Shown here: one piece after another, positions 8,272-16,101 of the stretch | Layout of the letters: every line of letters starts with the position of its first letter | How positions within the stretch are numbered: position 1 is the first letter of the stretch | DNA from: Bradyrhizobium ottawaense | Lineage (GTDB): Bacteria > Pseudomonadota > Alphaproteobacteria > Rhizobiales > Xanthobacteraceae | Reading direction: 5' to 3' | Assembly: GCF_900099825.1 (NCBI RefSeq) | Contig: NZ_LT629693.1 | Location: 2,728,001 to 2,792,000, forward strand | DNA length: 64,000 nt | Position numbers and translations under genes: made by a program | Notes under the pieces: generated by a model | What the model was told of the DNA's origin: nothing | Seen by the model: the letters and a program-made list of their open reading frames with translations, nothing else | The model's database searches: none

Positions 8272-9357
8272 TCAGGAACCGGCCAGCAGCGGCGCGGTGC
8301 CGGCTGAGGCTGAAGTCCTGGTTCCGGTCGAGCGGTGCCGCAGATCGGTTTCGAGGATTCCGTCAGCCAGCAACTTGTTGATGTGGCCAATGCGCTGGTA
8401 GCGCGGGCCTTCGAATTCTTCCAGCGTCAGGGCCGATGCACGATACGCCTTGTAGAGCTGTTCGGCACCCTTCTTCGCATCCCATTGCGGCTTGAAGTTC
8501 GGCAATCGGGTCTTGATCTTTTCGAAGCTGACGCGGTACGAGCGGGTATCCGGACCGGCGCCGTCGGCGAAATCGACCTCGCAGCCGGGCACCACGTCGG
8601 CAACGATCTTCGCGAGATCGCGGATCTGGTAGTTGTGGGCGGTCTGGCCGACGTTGAAGGCTTCGTTGAATACCGCATCCACCGGCGCCTCGAGTGCGGC
8701 GATGAAGGCGCGCGAGATATCCTCGATGTGCACGATCGGACGCCACGGCGTGCCATCCGACTTCATGTGGATCTTCTTGGTGGTGATCGCCCAGGCGACG
8801 AGATTGTTCAGCACCACGTCGAACCGCAGCCGCGGCGACACGCCATAGGCCGTGGCCGGCCGCAGATAGACCGGGCAGAAGCCGTCGCCGGCGAGCTTGG
8901 CGATGCCGCGCTCGGAAGCAACCTTCGACTCGCCATACGCCGTCACCGGATTGAGCGCGCCGGTTTCGTCGATCATGCCTTCGCCCGACTTGCCATAGTT
9001 GCTGCAGGACGAGGCGAACACGAAGCGGCTGACGCCCGCCTTCTTGGCGAGTTCGGCAAGGCGCACGCTGGCGCGATGATTGATTTCGTCGGTCAGGCCC
9101 GGCTTCAGGTTGCCGAGCGGATCGTTGGAGAGTGCGGCCAGATGAATGACACCGTCGATGCCCTTGAAGTCGGCGATCTCGGCGTCGCGGGTGTCCTTGA
9201 GGATGGTCGGCACATCGCTGATGACGCCGCCTTGCGAGAACGTGCAGCGCTCATAGAGATCGCTGTCGAGGCCGATCACTTCGTGTCCGGCCTGCTGCAA
9301 CATCGGGGTCATGACCGAGCCGATATAGCCGAGATGTCCAGTCAGCAAAACGCGCAT
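8272..9357 (-). CDS. NAD-dependent epimerase/dehydratase (extended SDR)
   Basis: The 361-residue protein is an extended short-chain dehydrogenase/reductase. It shows the NAD-binding motif GHLGYIG (residues 7-13), an active-site serine stretch SSCSNYG (116-122) and the catalytic pair Tyr141/Lys145 in YGESK. The family epimerises, dehydrates or reduces nucleotide sugars. It probably acts in the same pathway as the cytidylyltransferase and methyltransferase, and could supply the 4-keto intermediate that a missing RfbG would otherwise make; that is a guess. The gene leads an operon with the DUF4910 gene. An AT-rich region (about 9360-9420) upstream may hold its promoter. Confidence 0.88.
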   Translation of the reverse strand: MRVLLTGHLGYIGSVMTPMLQQAGHEVIGLDSDLYERCTFSQGGVISDVPTILKDTRDAEIADFKGIDGVIHLAALSNDPLGNLKPGLTDEINHRASVRLAELAKKAGVSRFVFASSCSNYGKSGEGMIDETGALNPVTAYGESKVASERGIAKLAGDGFCPVYLRPATAYGVSPRLRFDVVLNNLVAWAITTKKIHMKSDGTPWRPIVHIEDISRAFIAALEAPVDAVFNEAFNVGQTAHNYQIRDLAKIVADVVPGCEVDFADGAGPDTRSYRVSFEKIKTRLPNFKPQWDAKKGAEQLYKAYRASALTLEEFEGPRYQRIGHINKLLADGILETDLRHRSTGTRTSASAGTAPLLAGS

Positions 9358-9510
9358 TGTTCACACACCCTGTTTGTTTTCGATAATTGAACAACGGTGT
9401 ACACGATATCAGATCGTTAATTCACGCGCTCGATGAAACCGTAGTTAATCCAACGTCGTAACCGGCACCCGATCGCGGGCATTAAGGTTTACGAAGTGTT
9501 GGTCGCAGCT

Positions 9511-10467
9511 TCACCACAGCGCGAACTGCGCCATTCCGTTGCGAGGCGATATTCTTCGCATCAGCGCCCGCGGTATTCTTCGAATGGTGTGCTGGACGCG
9601 GTAATTGGCCGTCGAACGCACGATGTCGAAACGATTGGCCACTTCGCCACCGAACGCCACCATGAAGCGGTACCTGGCATCATTTGCGATGCCGCCGTCG
9701 AAATCGAAACAGAGGCCGAGCGAATGGGCGAGCTCAATTCCGCTCCAGAGCAGCAGACTGACGGCGCCGGGATGCGCCACGTTCTTGTCGCGCGTCGACA
9801 GAAAATAGTGGACGTATTTGTCGTCCCAGACAAAGAACACCTTGGCGTGCGTGACACCCTCGGCATCGACGGCCGCAACGATCTTGCATTGCCGGCGGAC
9901 GCTGGCTGCCGCAAAGGCAGGCGCCAGCAATGCCAGGTCGAAATAGGATTCGGCACCTTCCAGATTTGCTTCGTAGAAGCTCGCAAACTTGTTCACATCG
10001 TCGAGCTCGCAAACCGTCAGGCGCTCCCGGGCGCGGCGAATGATGTTCTTGGTCTTGTCGCGCAGGCCCGCCCATAACGGGTCGATGGACTCGCTCCTGC
10101 AATCCAACAGAAAGGTCGGATGCACCTTGACGTCGTAGCCCGCGGCCAGAAACGGCGCGAGGTCGCCAAAGCCGGAATCCAGGGTCATTTCGACATGATC
10201 GTGACCGGCAACCTGTTTCAACAGCTCGGCGACGATCGAGTGGGTCGAGCGGATTCGCGTTTCCGTCTTGCCTGCCTGAGGTGCCACGACCGGTCCGAGA
10301 AAGCGGGTGATCTGCGGCATCTCGCAGATCTTCACATTGCCTTCGCAGCGTTCGACAAATCGCAGCGACCCGGCCAGACGGCCGCCGCGATGGCACGTCA
10401 CCTCGCGCCAGCGTCCGGGCGCCAGCGCATTGAGCCACCAGTCTTCATGGAAAATGGATTTGCGCAT
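9511..10467 (-). CDS. FemAB/BioF2-like GNAT-fold acyltransferase
   Basis: From the ATG at 10467 the protein has 318 residues and ends shortly after IPRALMRRISP. The sequence has the double-GNAT look of Acetyltransf_6 (FemAB-like) proteins: an N-terminal part with SIFHEDWWLNAL, a middle part with LRDKTKNIIRRARE, and a C-terminal part with KVFFVWDDKYVHYFLST and a final FDFDGGIANDARYRFM block. Such proteins in exopolysaccharide loci are thought to transfer an acyl or aminoacyl group to a sugar amine. The frame extends to 10671, but the extra 68 residues look non-coding. It is transcribed alone toward the SDR gene. Confidence 0.78.
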   Translation of the reverse strand: MRKSIFHEDWWLNALAPGRWREVTCHRGGRLAGSLRFVERCEGNVKICEMPQITRFLGPVVAPQAGKTETRIRSTHSIVAELLKQVAGHDHVEMTLDSGFGDLAPFLAAGYDVKVHPTFLLDCRSESIDPLWAGLRDKTKNIIRRARERLTVCELDDVNKFASFYEANLEGAESYFDLALLAPAFAAASVRRQCKIVAAVDAEGVTHAKVFFVWDDKYVHYFLSTRDKNVAHPGAVSLLLWSGIELAHSLGLCFDFDGGIANDARYRFMVAFGGEVANRFDIVRSTANYRVQHTIRRIPRALMRRISPRNGMAQFALW

Positions 10468-10850
10468 CAGATCGCGAGCCAGACCGGTTGACGGACATGA
10501 AACAGACGCGCTTTCGCCAACCAACGACGGCAGCCGCCGGACAGCACCGGCCTGCAGCAAGTATCTGTCGGTGGTTGCCCCAAGCGTTTCATGTTTTTGC
10601 TTTTGCCGAACAAGCCTATCATAGCGCGTGCTGCGTTGCCTTTTCACGCGACGCATCGACGCAAGCAGCATTTCGGTAGTGTCGCGCCCCTATAACAACT
10701 GCTTTACCCAGTTAGTATTAACGGCTCCATGGCCGGCATCGTGGGATGAACGATCGCGCCTGCCAGATGGTAATCAAATTCGATCAAACACTTCGGAAAC
10801 GGAACCGCGCAGCGGGTGCCACGCCCTACTTTCGTCGCATCGCATCGGGC
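10468..10850. other. Gene-free stretch between the FemAB-like and beta-helix genes
   Basis: This 383-base gap separates two minus-strand genes, so it should hold the terminator of the beta-helix gene and the promoter of the FemAB-like gene. An AT-richer patch around 10685-10725 (TATAACAACTG, AGTTAGTATTAACGG) is the only visible promoter-like area. I see no strong hairpin with a T run and no credible small gene. Confidence 0.4.
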
Positions 10851-12752
10851 TCACGGTTGCGTGAACGGCGTTCCGGCGTCGTAGCGCGCCTTGGCCGGCA
10901 ACGCGTAGAGCTTGGTCGGGCCTGCCGCGTCCACCCATGGCCAGGTGTAACCGCGCCCGGCGTTAAAGAAGGCGGGCTTTCCGGCCAGATATAACGAGTC
11001 GGGCAGCGTGTGATCGGCGATGGCCGGATCCCATTTCACCGTGTTGGTGAGGTAATCGAAATTGCCGTGGCGGATGGCGGTGGCGGATACCTTGGCGTCG
11101 GTCGGATAGGGAGTAACCGCGTCCCAGCCAAGCATCCAGATTCCCGGTTTGCCGCCGGCAAAGCTGGTTTCGTAAACCCATCCGCCCATCTGCCCGGCGG
11201 CCCCGAGCACATTTCCGGCAAACGATATCCAGTAGGAATTTGCCATCAGGCCGGCCGCGCGTTGCGGTCCGTTGCGGGATTGCGTGGCGTCGTCGATTCT
11301 GCCGCCGGCCTGGTTGTCGAACGGCGCGCGGATGCCGCGCAAATGATTGCGAAAGAAGGTGAGGTAGACGCTGTTGCCGTGGGTGTTGTCGCTGTCGGCG
11401 TTGTGGCCGTAATTGCCCTCGAACAGAACGTGATGAGGTCCGACCATGTGGCTGGCGTTCAGCCCCGCCTCGATCCAGGATCCCTGCGTGTTGATGTAGC
11501 TCATGTCCATGTAGTTGTAGCCGATCACGGAGCCGGCGCCGGCGGATCGTGCCGCGATGACCTTGTTGGCCCTGACCGCGATGCCGTTCTCGATCAGCAC
11601 CTCGGAGGATCCTGCCGACAGGCTGATGGCGTAGCCACCGCCACCGGGCTGCGCCCAAGCGGCATCGTGCACGTAGAACTCGCGGAGCTCGATGCGAAAG
11701 GAACTGTGAATCGCAAAGCCCTCGTCGTGCCACACCGTGTTGTCGATGTTTCTGGCCCAGGATTGCGCCGCCCAGTTGAAGCGAAGGTTGCCGGCGTCGC
11801 CGCCGGTCAGCTTCATGTCCTCGACGCCGGCGTTCATCACATGCGGCCGCGAATACATGGACAACTGCGCGGTGTGGCTGGATCGGTAGCTGATGTGAAT
11901 CGGCGTCGTGAAGGTGATAGTATTGCCGGCAATCGAAGCAATCTGCTTGATCTCGGCGGTGGGCCGATCCGGCCGCGAAAACCAGGAGCCGGCGGTTTGC
12001 GGCGTTGTCGGAAACGCATCGGGTGCGAAGTCGTCGACATATTGAACCGTTGGCTTGTGCTTGTTCCAGACCACGCGCCCATCGGACGACGCCCAGATCT
12101 GTCCGCGCCCTTGCGGGTCGGAGAGCCATTCGGCGCCGGAAGCTTCGTCGAGCAGCACGATCTGTCCTGGCCTGAAGCCGGCGATGTCACTCACCTTGAC
12201 CGCGTAGGTGCCTTTGACGGCATCGGCGGTGAGATTGGTCGAGCCGTGCGCATCACTGACATTGTCGGTCGACGAGAACAATGAAGGACCAACAAGGATC
12301 AGCGGTGAAGGTTTGGCGCCGACTTCCGACTGGAATGGTTTGGCACCATCGGTCTTTGCCAAGGTTGTCTGGCCGGGCCCGGCACCCCGCAGCGTGATCC
12401 CCTTGTTGATCACAAGGTAATTGCCGCTGTTGATCAAAAACGTTCCGGCCGTCAGTTGCACCACCTGCCCGATCGGACAGACGTTGATGGCGGCTTGTAT
12501 CCGCACTGTGTCATCGGATGCAGGATTGTTCGGAGATAGCGTCGCGCATAGCGTCGAGCGCGCCGGAATACCGCCCACGGCCATCATGCCCGGTTTCCAG
12601 GTTGTTGCCCGATCCGCTGGCAGGAAATTGCTCGTCTCATTGCCAGCGGCGGCAACACGCGAGGGCGTGCAGAGCGCGGCACCCGTGACTGCGATCGCCA
12701 CGGCGGCGAGGAAGTAGACGAGCGATGGACGCGGCGTTGCGGTCACCTTCAT
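10851..12752 (-). CDS. Secreted parallel beta-helix protein, possible polysaccharide lyase or hydrolase
   Basis: The 633-residue protein starts with a Sec signal peptide (basic MKVTATPRPS, hydrophobic core, probable cleavage after about residue 36). The mature part opens with a pectate-lyase-3-type N-terminus (DDTVRIQAAINVCPIGQVVQLTAGTF, then INKGITLRGAG) typical of right-handed parallel beta-helix enzymes acting on polyuronides or exopolysaccharide. The middle carries many Asn- and Gly-rich turns (VIGYNYMDMSYINTQG, FEGNYGHNADSDN) as expected for helix coils. Exopolysaccharide loci often carry such an enzyme to trim or release polymer. Catalytic residues cannot be assigned by eye. The ATG at 12752 is chosen over an upstream in-frame start because the signal peptide begins there. 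Confidence 0.75.
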   Translation of the reverse strand: MKVTATPRPSLVYFLAAVAIAVTGAALCTPSRVAAAGNETSNFLPADRATTWKPGMMAVGGIPARSTLCATLSPNNPASDDTVRIQAAINVCPIGQVVQLTAGTFLINSGNYLVINKGITLRGAGPGQTTLAKTDGAKPFQSEVGAKPSPLILVGPSLFSSTDNVSDAHGSTNLTADAVKGTYAVKVSDIAGFRPGQIVLLDEASGAEWLSDPQGRGQIWASSDGRVVWNKHKPTVQYVDDFAPDAFPTTPQTAGSWFSRPDRPTAEIKQIASIAGNTITFTTPIHISYRSSHTAQLSMYSRPHVMNAGVEDMKLTGGDAGNLRFNWAAQSWARNIDNTVWHDEGFAIHSSFRIELREFYVHDAAWAQPGGGGYAISLSAGSSEVLIENGIAVRANKVIAARSAGAGSVIGYNYMDMSYINTQGSWIEAGLNASHMVGPHHVLFEGNYGHNADSDNTHGNSVYLTFFRNHLRGIRAPFDNQAGGRIDDATQSRNGPQRAAGLMANSYWISFAGNVLGAAGQMGGWVYETSFAGGKPGIWMLGWDAVTPYPTDAKVSATAIRHGNFDYLTNTVKWDPAIADHTLPDSLYLAGKPAFFNAGRGYTWPWVDAAGPTKLYALPAKARYDAGTPFTQP

Positions 12753-12954
12753 TTGGTTAAGTCCCTTGCGCGCGACGAGTCGAGTGACGCGCAGTTGCTG
12801 CCGTCGCACACTGGTATGACATTGGTGTTTGTGCGTCCCCAGCGGAAGCTCGGCTTAATATTAACGTACAAACCGCATGCCCCGAACGGTCACGAACCGC
12901 GTCCGGCATGATACCTGCTCAATACGTCTCATCGCGCCCAAGCACCTGACCGCT

Positions 12955-12974
12955 TTGTCCCGAATAAGGACAGA
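12955..12974 (+). promoter_or_regulatory. TTGTCC-N7-GGACAG dyad upstream of the glycosyltransferase gene
   Basis: A near-perfect dyad (TTGTCC, seven bases, GGACAG) lies about 45 bases before the GT2-WecG start codon. Its left half continues into TTGTCCCG, the octamer also present twice in the 6185-6384 divergent region. It could be an operator or part of a promoter; the evidence is only pattern-based. Confidence 0.3.
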
Positions 12975-13016
12975 ACGGCCAAAACCGGCGCATCGACAGA
13001 CAAGTGATGTCCACCG

Positions 13017-14819
13017 ATGAAACATGAACCCAACCGCGAACTGTTCCGAAGCCCGGCAGACGCGCATGAGCTGCTCAACGTGAGCCGCTCGCGACGTTAT
13101 TTGCTGGTGTCGCCCTGCCGGGACGAGGCGCAGTACCTTCGCCGCACCCTCGACAGCGTGGCGCTGCAGTCGGTGCCGCCGGCGCTCTGGGTGGTCGTGG
13201 ACGACGGATCGAGCGACGAAACCCCGGCGATCCTGGAAGAATATTCAAAGCGGCTGCCTTACCTGCGTGTGGTCAGGCGCGACGATCGCGGCGGCCGCAA
13301 GGTCGGTCCCGGTGTCATCGAGGCTTTCTATGCCGGCCTGGAGCAGGTGCAGCTCGAGGACTTCGACTATGTCTGCAAGCTCGACATGGATCTGGACCTG
13401 CCGGTTCGCTACTTCGAGGTCCTGATGGAGCGGATGGAAAGCAATCCGCGCATCGGCACGACCTCCGGCAAGCCGTGGTTCGTCCACCCGCGGAGTGGCG
13501 CGTTGGTGCCGGAAGTCTGCGGCGACGAGATGTCGGTCGGCATGACCAAGTTCTACCGGATCGCCTGCTTCAAGGAGATCGGCGGCTTCGTGCGCCAGGT
13601 GATGTGGGACGGCATCGACTGCCACCGCGCGCGCATGCTCGGCTGGATCGCCGAAAGTGTCGATCTCGAACCGATCCGCTTCGTTCATCTGCGTCCGCAG
13701 GGCGCCAGCCAGCAGGGTATCTGGACCGGACGGCTTCGCGCCGGGTTCGGTCAGTATTTCATGGGCACCTCGCCGCTCTATTACCTCGCCGTGGCCACCT
13801 ACCGCTTGACGGCGCATCCGGCGCTGATCGGCAGTGTCGCGATGTTGTGGGGTTACATCAGAAGCTGGCTCAACGGCCTGCCGCGCTACGACGATCCCGA
13901 ATTCAGGCAGTTCCTGCGTTCCTATCAGCACGCTTGCCTGCGCATGGGCAAACGCGCCGCCACCGCCCGTGTCAACGCCGAGCGAGCGCATCTCTGGCAT
14001 GAGAACCACCCGACCGCGGGTCATGATGAAACCTCGGTGAAGGACAGCGAACGCGCCGAACTGATGGGCCTCAAGTTCGACACCGTGACCATCGAGGCGG
14101 CGGTGGCCCGATGTCTCGAGCTGTGCCAGGAGCCGCCCTCCTCCAATACGGTCATCACCGCGAACGCTTCACACCTCTGCATGATGCGCCGTGATCCGGA
14201 GCTGGCAACGGCCTGCCGTGCGGGACGTCTGATCCTCGCCGACGGCATGTCGGTGGTCTGGGCGCTCCGCGCCTCGGGCCAGCCCGTGCCCGAACGCGTG
14301 GCCGGTGTCGACCTGATGGCGCGCCTGCTGGCGGCTGCCGGTGAGCATCGGCTGCGAGTCTATTTCCTGGGCGCCAAGCGCGAAGTCGTCTCGGCCCTCG
14401 TGGAGCGTTGCCGGGCGCAACATCCGGGTATCGAGATCGCGGGCTTCCGCGACGGCTACTTCAGCCTCGCCGATCATCCGCGCATCATCGAGGAAATCCG
14501 GGCCAGCAAAGCGCACATGCTGTTCGTCGGCATGCCCACGCCGTTCAAGGAGACGTGGGTCGAACGTCACCGCGAGCGCCTGCAGGTGCCCGTGATCGTC
14601 GGCGTCGGCGGCAGCTTCGACGTGCTTGCCGGTTTCATCAAGCGCGCCCCGCACTGGGTTCAGATGGCGGGCATGGAATGGTTCTGGCGGCTGCTGATGG
14701 AGCCGCGCAAGCTCTGGAGGCGCTACCTCACCCTCAACAGCGAATTCAGCTGGGTTGCCGGGCTCGAGGTTGTCGCCCGCCGCTTCGGTCGGCCGCCGGC
14801 CGAACAGAGCCAGAAGTAA
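13017..14819 (+). CDS. Two-domain glycosyltransferase: GT2 fused to WecG/TagA/CpsF (GT26)
   Basis: The 600-residue protein joins two glycosyltransferases. Residues about 26-335 are a GT-A fold family 2 enzyme, with VVDDGSSDETPAIL and the DxD-type metal site in KLDMDLDLP. Residues about 348-590 are a WecG/TagA/CpsF-type enzyme, with NASHLCMMRRDPEL, LILADGMSVVWALR, FVGMPTPFKE and GVGGSFDVLAG. WecG relatives transfer ManNAc(A)-type sugars to an undecaprenyl-linked acceptor. A possible reading is that one polypeptide adds two successive sugars of the repeat unit. The next gene is wecB, which makes UDP-ManNAc and fits the second domain. A linker with charged residues (about 325-347) joins the parts. 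Fusion in one frame is clear. Confidence 0.9.
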   Translation: MKHEPNRELFRSPADAHELLNVSRSRRYLLVSPCRDEAQYLRRTLDSVALQSVPPALWVVVDDGSSDETPAILEEYSKRLPYLRVVRRDDRGGRKVGPGVIEAFYAGLEQVQLEDFDYVCKLDMDLDLPVRYFEVLMERMESNPRIGTTSGKPWFVHPRSGALVPEVCGDEMSVGMTKFYRIACFKEIGGFVRQVMWDGIDCHRARMLGWIAESVDLEPIRFVHLRPQGASQQGIWTGRLRAGFGQYFMGTSPLYYLAVATYRLTAHPALIGSVAMLWGYIRSWLNGLPRYDDPEFRQFLRSYQHACLRMGKRAATARVNAERAHLWHENHPTAGHDETSVKDSERAELMGLKFDTVTIEAAVARCLELCQEPPSSNTVITANASHLCMMRRDPELATACRAGRLILADGMSVVWALRASGQPVPERVAGVDLMARLLAAAGEHRLRVYFLGAKREVVSALVERCRAQHPGIEIAGFRDGYFSLADHPRIIEEIRASKAHMLFVGMPTPFKETWVERHRERLQVPVIVGVGGSFDVLAGFIKRAPHWVQMAGMEWFWRLLMEPRKLWRRYLTLNSEFSWVAGLEVVARRFGRPPAEQSQK

Positions 14820-14834
14820 CACAAGGAGCGAGCG

Positions 14835-16046
14835 ATGACCGCAAAGCGCAACATCCTGGTCTTCATGGGCACGCGCCCCGAAGCGGTAAAGCTCGCCCCC
14901 GTCGTGGCGGCGCTGCGCGGCTCCAGCGACTTTCACTGCACCGTGGTGGCGACAGGCCAGCACAAGGAAATGTTCCGTCAGGTCGCCGATACCTTCGGCT
15001 TTGCGGTCGATGCCGATCTCGACGTGATGCGCCCCAACCAGACACTGGCGGGACTGACCGCCAGACTCCTGCATGGCATCGATGGCTGGCTGGAAACGGC
15101 ACAGCCGGATATGGCGCTGGTGCAGGGCGACACCACCACCGTACTGGCGGCATCGCTTGCGTGCTTCTACCGGCGCATTCCGATCGGCCATGTCGAAGCA
15201 GGCTTACGCACCGGCAACATCTGGTCGCCCTTCCCCGAGGAAGCGAACCGCAAGCTCGCTACGCCCTTGGTCGCGCTTCACTTCGCGCCGACTGAAGGCG
15301 CACGCGACGCCCTGCTTCGTGAAGCGGTTCCGGAAGAAATTATTTCGGTCACCGGCAACACCGTCATCGATGCTCTACGCATTGAAGTCGCGCGCCAGGC
15401 CGCCGACCCGGCGATACGCGCTTGTATCGACAATGAACTGAGCCAGCTTCTCGGCGCCGACTGGGCGCGGGTCCCCACCGTGCTCATCACCGGGCACCGC
15501 CGCGAAAATTTTGGCGACGGCATCGAGCAGATCTGCCGGGCGATCGCCATTCTGGCCGAGCGATTTCCGGACCATCGTTTCGTCTACCCGGTTCATCCCA
15601 ACCCCAACGTCCTGACGCACGTCAACCGCTTGCTCGGCGGCCTGCCGAACGTCCGGCTGATCGCGCCGCAGGGCTATCGCAACTTCGTCGCCCTGATGGC
15701 GCGCAGCAAGCTGGTGCTGACCGACTCCGGCGGCGTTCAGGAAGAAGCGCCCTCGCTGGGCAAGCCGGTCCTGGTGATGCGCGATACCACCGAACGTCCC
15801 GAGGGCGTCACGGCCGGCACCGCGCTTTTGACCGGCCCGAATGCACCCGCGATCGTCGAGCACGCCGTGCGGCTGCTGACGGATGAAACCGCCTACCGGC
15901 TGATGGCGACCGCGCGAAATCCCTACGGAGACGGGCACGCCGCCGAGCAGATCGTCGAGCGGATGCGCCGTTACTTTGCCGGCGATGCGGCGACGTCGGC
16001 GACCTCGCCCGGACTGCAGCCGGCGTTGATGGAACTGGTGAAGTAG
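14835..16046 (+). CDS. wecB: UDP-N-acetylglucosamine 2-epimerase (non-hydrolysing)
   Basis: The 403-residue protein carries the full set of WecB motifs: GTRPEAVKLAPV at residues 12-23, QGDTTTVLAA near residue 97, HVEAGLRTGN near 118, and the C-terminal SGGVQEEAPSLGKPVLVMRD followed by TTERPEGV. It interconverts UDP-GlcNAc and UDP-ManNAc in the cytoplasm. It follows the GT2-WecG gene by 15 bases with a clear Shine-Dalgarno (AAGGAGCGAGCG), so the two form an operon, and it probably supplies the donor (directly or after oxidation) for the WecG-type domain. Confidence 0.95.
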   Translation: MTAKRNILVFMGTRPEAVKLAPVVAALRGSSDFHCTVVATGQHKEMFRQVADTFGFAVDADLDVMRPNQTLAGLTARLLHGIDGWLETAQPDMALVQGDTTTVLAASLACFYRRIPIGHVEAGLRTGNIWSPFPEEANRKLATPLVALHFAPTEGARDALLREAVPEEIISVTGNTVIDALRIEVARQAADPAIRACIDNELSQLLGADWARVPTVLITGHRRENFGDGIEQICRAIAILAERFPDHRFVYPVHPNPNVLTHVNRLLGGLPNVRLIAPQGYRNFVALMARSKLVLTDSGGVQEEAPSLGKPVLVMRDTTERPEGVTAGTALLTGPNAPAIVEHAVRLLTDETAYRLMATARNPYGDGHAAEQIVERMRRYFAGDAATSATSPGLQPALMELVK

Positions 16047-16101
16047 TCCATCGCCTCCACCGTGTCGGCTCAAGCCGGCGAGGCCTCTGGGAAAACCGTC
16101 T

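Noticed and set aside
10468..10671. Possible 68-residue extension of the FemAB-like protein
   Set aside because: The residues are basic and unlike the family, and the ATG at 10467 starts where the recognisable domain begins.
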